From: Vitellaria paradoxa
Taxonomy: Eukaryota > Streptophyta > Magnoliopsida > Ericales > Sapotaceae
NCBI GenBank assembly: GCA_019916065.1
Contig: CM034233.1
Span: 3,227,501 to 3,291,500 of the forward strand
Length of the DNA: 64,000 nt
Direction of reading: 5' to 3'
Below, piece after piece: positions 57,301 through 64,000 of this stretch (positions are counted from its first letter, which is position 1; each line of letters opens with the position of its first letter). The notes under the pieces were generated by a model. The model worked only from the letters and a program-made list of their open reading frames with translations. It was not told where the DNA came from and did not search any database. Both the position numbers and the translations under genes were made by a program.

Positions 57301-58274
57301 AGGGCCAAAATCGTTTCTTGTGTGAATAATTTTTATACATTATATTAATAAAATGAATTATTTTATTAAATAAAAATTATTTTTAATAAATTAATATAAT
57401 ATAATTAATTTATTTATCTAGATTAATAGGTAATATATTTTACTAATATATAAAAATCGTTGACTGAATTCGTTAATTAATTTATTAATTTTATTAATTT
57501 ACTAATATATAATTAATTTATTTGTTAATTTATATGTTAAAAATAAATTAATATATAATTTATTAATTTATTAAATTAATAAATAAAAATCGTTTACTAT
57601 GCCACCGTACAAAAGAAAAATTACTTTGAAGAAGAAGTACAGCGAAGGGAAGAGGAAAAAGTTGCTAGATTCGTTTACATGGGTAACGTTCATGGCGATC
57701 TTCGTTTCTACTGCAAATGAATTTGGCTATTGGTGGTTTTTTAATTAAACATATTCATTTACACAGTAAACAAATTTGATCCCATTTTAATAAAAAAGCT
57801 CCAAAACACCTAAGTCAATATAAACTAAATCCTACCTGCTTATTGGGGTCAAAAATTCATAGATTTTGGCCCCGTTTGGAAAAAATTAACACGTGTTAAT
57901 GGTTAATGACTAATAGTTAATTAAAAAAAAGTTAACTAATTTTGTGTTCAGGAAAGAAAAAAAGTAACTAATAGTTAGTAACTAGTTAAAAAAAAGTTAG
58001 TTAATTTTGTGTTTGAAAAGAAAAAAAAAAGTTACTTTTTTTATGTAGCTAACTTGTAAGGATAAATTGACATTTTTATCGTTAAAATTTAAAAAAAAAT
58101 TAAAATATAAGAGAGTTAAAAAGTTCAATCACTATTAAAGTAATCATTAGTACATGCTAATAGTTACTCTTCCCGAACGGATCGGGGAGCGGCAATAGCG
58201 AATGCACGGAAAGGAACAGATCTACGTAAAGGGAGATAGGGGCAGAGAAAAGTTAGAATGAGGAGTGTCTGCGA
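57150..58274. repeat. Partial second copy of the GC-rich first-exon sequence
   Basis: About 90 bp at 58187-58274 (GCGGCAATAGCGAATGCAC ... TACGTAAAGGGAGATAG ... CAGAGAAAAG) match 57150-57246 (GCGGTAGCGAACGCAC ... CACGTAGGGGGAGATAG ... CAGAGAGAAGG) with moderate divergence. Both are in the same orientation, about 1030 bp apart, suggesting a partial tandem duplication of the gene's 5' end, later broken by repeats. Confidence 0.65.
57871..58188. mobile_element. Possible MITE between the two first-exon copies
   Basis: Left end GCCCCGTTTGGAAAAAATTAACACGTG and right end CATGCTAATAGTTACTCTTCCCGAACGG...GGGG form an imperfect inverted repeat. The interior repeats AGTTAACTAATTTTGTGTT with a variant AGTTAGTTAATTTTGTGTT. 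A target duplication was not found. Confidence 0.4.
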
Positions 58275-60808
58275 TTAAAAAAAAGGGGGGAGCCCTTTAG
58301 CAGGAATTAATTCCCTCGCCTAAAATCATAAATTATTTTTTATTTTTTACTACAAAGCAAAAACTATAATTTTTACTGCTAAATAACACTTTTAGCAAAA
58401 AAGTAATTTCTTCGTATAAAGTCATATTTTTTTTTCACCATAAGCGAGAAACTTTTAATTTTATTGTCAAATTATACTTTTAGTAGGTAAATAATTTCCT
58501 CACTTAAGGCTATAACATATTTAGCGAGAAAACTAGAATTTCATCACTAAAAGTGTATTATTAGTGAGGAAATAGTTTTCTCAAAAAAAAAAATTAAAAA
58601 ATCCCTCGCCTATAATTTAATTTCTTGTAATGACCCTGGAAAAGACTTAAATATTTATTGACAATTATTAAATATTATTGATAATCAATAATAGATGAAA
58701 TTTAATTTTTTTTAAAGTAAGTATATTTACAAATTATAAAAACTCGTAAAATATTAAGTTTGAATCTATTTAGATAATTAAAAATTTCAAATTAATAGAT
58801 TTGAGATTATAATTCATTAAAATATTACGATAGGGTTAATTTATATAATAATACATAAAAGTTTTATAACAATTACCAAAGTAACAAGGTTACTAATTCT
58901 TAAAATGTTTGGAGCAACTTTTTATAAATGATTTTATTAAAAGAATTATTTTTTATAATAATTTCAAATTTATTATATTCTATCTAAACCTGTAATGAAA
59001 TTTTTATCTAAATTGAAAATTTTATATCTAATTAATTATTCTCATATAATTAATAAAAAGATTTTAATTTTAAATCTATAAATACAAACTAATGGTTGAA
59101 ACTATGCTGTCAATTAATTTTTAAGGAACAAAAATGAATCATAGAATATGACATTTCTTTTGTAATTATCACTAGTATTATAAACCAGTTGAAGTGTATT
59201 TGAAGGAATGTTGGCTAATTAAATTATTCTTTTTTTTTTGTCTATTTAGTTTATTTGAAGAGTGAGATCCGATTTCTACATTATGCTCCTATATATAGCA
59301 ATAAAATGTTATCAATTAAGATACTAAACATTTAATTATTTAGAGTTGGTTCCTAATCCTTGTAGTTTTGTGAATGAAATCAAATCATTCTGAACTGATT
59401 AATTTAAAACTTGTCAAATTGTTCATTGAACTAAGCTTTTCCTTTTTTTTTTTTTTAGGAGGGCAGAAAACAAAGTATTTTATAATTCTTTATCTTATAT
59501 ATACTGAGTTATGAATGTCATTAAAGAGATAACCAAATTATTATTTTCCTTAAAATATCAAACTTTATACATTTTTATTCAATTCATTTTTACTTGACAA
59601 ACATGTCAAATTAATTCATTCGTCAATGAAATAAATTAATTAAAAAATGACAACTCATATTTAGAGGTACAACCAAGATAAACATAAATAATTATCTCTC
59701 TCTTTCTCTTTTCTTTTTTAACAAACTCATGTTCGAGTCAATTTGAGTGTAGTCTGACTAATTACTAAGATTCTAAATTTAACGATCGAGTAATTTTTTT
59801 TTTTTTTTTTATAACACAAAGCATTCAAGCAAATGTATACAAATTTCGACTAATACTTGGAACTCTTATTAATTAACTCATGGTGTTCACGTTATCTTAT
59901 ACGAAAACTCAACTATTATTTAAGACTCTAAAATTAATGATTAATTACCAGATAAATTTTTAATAATTATAAGGAAAGCTGAACCAACAATTATTGATAA
60001 GTTCCATTACGATAGTTGAAAATCATGAATTTTTTGTTAACTTATTTAGTTATTTGTATGACAAATGTGAACAAGTTGGTTTGGAAAATCCTGATACACC
60101 AATCTCACAAGGTTTGGCTCGATTCTAAAAATTATAACAAATTCAAAACTAAATAACCTCCGAGCATAGGTAGTCAATTGTTAGCCAACTATCACTTTTA
60201 TTTTTTATCCTAATTAATTATCCTTTGCATGACTGTCAATTGTCTAACACCATTACTTAACCGGAAAAAAAAAAAAATTGTCTAACACCATTTGTGTAGT
60301 TAGTTGCAATATTCTATTAGTTTTCAGCTTTGTGTAGAGGATGGATGATTTCATGGAGCCATCAAATGGTGAGAAAAGCATAGCATAGTCTCATTTTTTT
60401 CCCTTGTCAATTTAGCACGGCCATGTGAATGAAATATATCAAACTTCCCATGTATGAAAATAATTCACGAGGTAAGTCTAGTTATAAATAAATACTATAC
60501 CTCATTTTAATTTTTTATTAAATAAAATTACATAATTATTCTCTTATGTCTTTATATATATATTTGTTATTTAAGTAGCTAGAAAAAAATATTGTATGTA
60601 GTTGTTTAATTTTATTTAAAAAAATAATATAGTAAAATGCAAGAATACAATTGCTGTTTGTATATTAGATTATTTAAATTTCAAAACATTTAATTCTATG
60701 TAAATATAATTTTGATAATTCTCGATTAAATATTACACCAAATATTCATGCACTATCGAACCTAAAACTCCCTATATAATTGGAGAGTAAAAATGAAGTG
60801 GGTTGGAG
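58275..60808. other. AT-rich intergenic sequence
   Basis: No gene is recognised. At 58300-58640, motifs of the type CCCTCGCCTAAAATCATAAA, TTTCCTCACTTAAGGCT and CCCTCGCCTATAATTTAA recur with an inverted TTAGTGAGGAAAT, suggesting a foldback-type repeat. The rest is A/T-rich with long T runs near 59440 and 59791. Confidence 0.35.
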
Positions 60809-61204
60809 TTTTGAATTACTAATGTAAATTTTAAAGTTTGTTTTTTTTTTTTTTTTTTTGGGTAAATACTTTTTTGAGAAAGTGCCGTTGCTAATTAAAA
60901 TCACTGTTGCTGAAAACGATTTTAGCTTTACCGATTTTGTTGTTTTGAATCACTAATGTAAAATTTAAAGTCTGTTTCTTTTTTTTTTTTTGCGTAAAGA
61001 CTTCTTTGAGAAAGTGTCGTTACTAATTAAAATCACTGTTGCTAAAACGACTTTAACTTTATCGATTTGTTGTTTTGAATCACTAATGTAAAATTTAAAG
61101 TCTGTTTTTTTTTTTTTTTTGGGTTAAAGGCTTCTTTGAGATAGTGCGGTTGCTAATTAAAATTATTGTTGCTGAAAATGACTTTAGCTTTACGGGTTTT
61201 GTTG
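60809..61204. repeat. Three-unit tandem repeat, ~132 bp each
   Basis: Units 60809-60942, 60943-61072 and 61073-61204 each begin TTTTGAAT(T/C)ACTAATGTAAA, contain a T run of 12-18 bases, and end near TTTTGTTG. The inside also holds GTTGCTAATTAAAATCACTG-like sequence. Non-coding. Confidence 0.95.
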
Positions 61205-62490
61205 TTTTCACTTTAGCTAGCAAATTGATTCTGGCTCCAAAGGAAGAAAGACTTTAACAATGTCGTTCTAAAGGAAAACGTCCTTTGGAATAATGGCACT
61301 ACGTTGGTGAAAGTAACTTTTAGCCACATGGGCAAGGGAATTACCATACGTTTGATTAATGCTTCGTACATTTGGCAAATGCCTCAATCATTGCTCCCGA
61401 GCACCTGCGTGGCTTACTTAGGGCTGGTTGCGTAGGATTTTTGTCAGTTAGAAAATGAATTGTCTTTATGATTTAAAATAAATAATTTTATGTAAATATT
61501 TGTAATTATAAAAAAATGAGTTTTTTCGAATGAAAAAATGAATTCATAATGCACAATTTGCTTACTATTATTGCTATTAATAGAATAGCAACTATCACTT
61601 ACTACTAATTATAATTATCACTCACTATTCTATGATCACTTTTTCTATTGATAGTTGCCTCTCACCTCCAACCATCATAGATTGGTTAGTCACCACTTTG
61701 GCTGTCATTCACCTCAAGACACCGTTACTACTATTGTGGTCTGCTTCTAATTACACAATTATTGTTGTCTACTCTCTTAATACTATATCAATAAATATAT
61801 TATAAAATACGTTTTTAAATTTTTATTTTTTATGAAAATAAAAATTATAAACAAAAAATTAAATGCAAAAATTAAAAGAATGACAGTTTTGTCAAACGAG
61901 CATTTATTTAGTACAATTATGTGTAATTAGTTTATAGAGTAGAGTCAAATGTAGTATAATAATAATTATTTATTATAATTTTAAATTAAAAAATTGAAAT
62001 AGAATTTTCAATTCAAAATTTTACTTTTTATAATGTTCTTTTTTTCACATAAAAATTTATTAATATTTGTTTTCTCTTAAAATAATATTTTATTTTTCAA
62101 TTAAAATTTTAAGTTTCATTTACTTTAATATAAAATATATTATTCATATTTTTTAAAATGTAAATAAATATATTTTTATATTGAAACACGGAAAGCTTAA
62201 AAGCAAATGGATTTTACGCTGGCTGGAACAAATGCCCTCGCAGGTCCGGGACCAGGCAGACCACAGGCAATACGACAAAAAAGCCCGCAACAGGTGTGGT
62301 CGAGTCACGTCAATTGTAGCTCGTGCCGAATATTCCAAGGTTGCTCGCCACATCAGGCCCTGCCTGCCCATGCTCTTTTACCGAGTTACCGGTAAAAAGG
62401 CCCCACCTCATAGCCACTTCACACAATTCTTTCACCGGTTCCTCCAGGTCACCATCCGTTAGTTCCCCACACCTCTACGTACGTACTTCG
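61205..62490. other. Intergenic region upstream of the pyrophosphorylase gene
   Basis: AT-rich to about 62180, then a GC-richer stretch (62190-62460), which may hold promoter elements of the gene at 62687. ORFs at 62181-62462 and on the opposite strand have no recognisable domain. Confidence 0.4.
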
Positions 62491-62539
<49 letters not shown>

Positions 62540-62686
62540 TTTTTTTCTGTCCGATAATTGCGGTTCTTCTTCAAAACAAATCCAAACTCTGTTTTGTTTG
62601 GTTCTCTTCGTTTCGTTTTTATCAACTTCATAGATCGCTTTGGTTCTCCGGATAACCTCTTCGAACCGGTAGATTCGCGTGACAGG
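62491..62686 (+). promoter_or_regulatory. Core promoter and 5' UTR of the UDP-sugar pyrophosphorylase gene
   Basis: A (CT)n run at 62493-62522 is followed directly by (TA)n at 62523-62540, then by a T/C-rich leader to the ATG at 62687. The TA block may act as TATA box with start sites shortly after it. The CT microsatellite is typical of plant 5' regions. Confidence 0.45.
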
Positions 62687-63039
62687 ATGGCTTCGACGGT
62701 TGGATCGGCCGCTGCGAGCCTCTCGAAGCTTGACATCAATGGCGATTGGGCCTCCTGCGCTCCAAAACTTCAGAAGAATCTCTCCATTTTCTCTCCTGAC
62801 CAGGTTATACATAATGTGTATAGATGTGTGTTTGTGTTTTTTTTTTTAATCTTTCTTTCTATTTTTTTTTTTTTTTTGACTTGTAATTGAGTGAATTTTT
62901 TCTCTAAATTTGAGTTTGAGCGATTTGTTGGCAGATTGAACTGGCGAAGACGTTGTTGGAGATGGGACAGGGTCATCTGTTCGAACATTGGCCCGAGCCT
63001 GGTGTTGATGATGATGAGAAGCGAGCTTTCTTCGATCAG
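62687..63039 (+). CDS. USP: UDP-sugar pyrophosphorylase, first two exons (partial)
   Basis: Exon 1 (62687-62803) starts [19 protein letters not shown] and ends NLSIFSPDQ. Exon 2 (62935-63039) reads [20 protein letters not shown] and ends [11 protein letters not shown]. Both ends are in phase 0 with GT-AG borders. The peptide strongly resembles the N-terminus of plant UDP-sugar pyrophosphorylase (Arabidopsis USP: MASTV..., LLSPDQIELAK, VDDKEK-AFFDQ). The enzyme makes UDP-sugars from sugar-1-phosphates and UTP in the cytosol for cell-wall and sugar-salvage pathways. The nucleotidyltransferase core lies beyond the window. The 74 residues seen hold no catalytic motif. From 63040 the sequence is intron. 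Confidence 0.88.
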
Positions 63040-64000
63040 GTACCGTGATTTTTTTTTTCAATAAAGGGTTTTTATGTGTGAATCATTGTAGTGTAGAGTA
63101 TAATTAGAAGATTTTGGTTCACTGCGTAGAGCAATATAAGTGCCATTACAAAACAGTTGGTGAATTTGGGATTTTGATTCAAATCATGAATTGAATTCCG
63201 TAGGGACCAACCCGCAAAAGTTCCCGCATTGGTGGTGGATGCCTTTTCTCTGCAACACATAGGCTGATTCTATTTTTCAAATCTTGACTCGGATCGCAAT
63301 GGGAATAACCTTACTGCTACTTCAATTAATTTGAATTTAATTTGCATATTATGTCAAGAATGTGGAAAAGATTGGATTCTCTACGTGTGTGTGTGTGTTT
63401 ACATAATACAACTAAAAATAGATGCACACATTTTGTTTGTGAGAGAAAAGATATGCCATTAAAATTTTTTATTTTGTTATTTTTAATTTTTTTTACTTTA
63501 TTTTGTTTTTTGCTTTTTTTGTATTTTTTCTAAATTTTGAGAAATAATTAATTAAAAATTAAAAAGATGGAAACATTTATATGAAATAATAAATAATGGC
63601 ATTTAATAGATAGTGAGTGATTAAGGAGATTTTAGGAAAATAAACAAAAGCATTTGAAAGTGAAAGGGTATGCAAGAAAAATAAAGAAGTGTAAAGGTAA
63701 AATTACTTAAGCAACTTGTAGAATTTCAAAAATAACTTGTAAAACTTGTAGAATTTCAAAAATAACTTGTACACCCATTTTAAGTTGTTGGTCTTAAACA
63801 ACTTGTAGAATTTCAGAAATAACTTCTACACTCTTTTTAAGTTGTTGGTGATTATTGGTGGTTAAAAGGTATTGATGGAAAAACAAAAAAATTAAAAAGT
63901 TTCACGAAGCGGTTGGCCTCACCAATTACCTGTTCCCTTCCCTTATTATAACAGTATACATGAATGTTTTGATTTGTAAGATTGGATTCCTTATTTGAAA
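63040..64000 (+). other. Intron 2 of the pyrophosphorylase gene (start)
   Basis: No third exon is found before the window end. The sequence is T/A-rich, with a GTGTGTGTGT run at 63385-63397 and a short repeat array at 63711-63850, in which AACTTGTAGAATTTCAAAAATAACTTGTA-type units recur three times. Confidence 0.6.

Noticed and set aside
60809..61204. CRISPR-like array
   Set aside because: Units are directly adjacent without unique spacers, and this is plant nuclear DNA; it is a plain tandem repeat.

Overview
The window is nuclear DNA from a flowering plant, very probably a eudicot. The support is AT-rich intergenic DNA, GT-AG introns, plant-type LTR retrotransposons primed by initiator-Met tRNA, a Cassandra LTR carrying 5S rRNA sequence, and plant gene families. 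No species can be named from the sequence alone. Four host genes are supported by exons that join in frame across consensus splice sites. All product names come from recognising motifs by eye, not from a search.

Layout. 1-2193: the 5' part of a decayed Ty1/copia element on the minus strand, with an RTE-type LINE fragment inserted in it. 2194-4850: LINE debris, namely an L1-type fragment broken by a second RTE-type fragment. 5043-8083 (or 8506): the last exons of an ASHH2/SDG8-like histone methyltransferase gene (+). 8.5-40.4 kb: a gene-free repeat block of about 32 kb. It holds three solo LTRs, a tandem duplication of about 3.5 kb (19110-22605 and 22606-31920), a nearly intact Tork/Tnt1-like copia element (22700-28008) inserted in the second copy, a Cassandra solo LTR, several MITEs and two tRNA-like sequences. 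40690-44982: a complete ten-exon USP-domain receptor-like cytoplasmic kinase gene (+). 45343-46212: a hAT-like non-autonomous element with an 8-bp target duplication. 47673-57.2 kb: a gene of unknown function on the minus strand, with four coding exons and a probable GC-rich first exon far upstream. 57.3-62.2 kb: repeats. 62687 to the window end: the first two exons of a UDP-sugar pyrophosphorylase gene (+).

The four host genes belong to unrelated processes (chromatin, signalling, unknown, nucleotide-sugar metabolism) and form no pathway or cluster. The kinase and unknown genes converge. The unknown and pyrophosphorylase genes diverge across a repeat-rich spacer of about 5 kb.

I found no clearly new biological system. 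The most informative part is the 19-32 kb block. The two duplicated copies act as empty-site controls for each other, so the ends of a Cassandra solo LTR, a TTAA-flanked MITE and a small hAT-like MITE can each be read directly. Other points worth checking are tandem multiplication of the TATA segment in the copia LTR, a possible upstream start exon in the unknown gene, and alternative 3' ends of the ASHH2-like gene.
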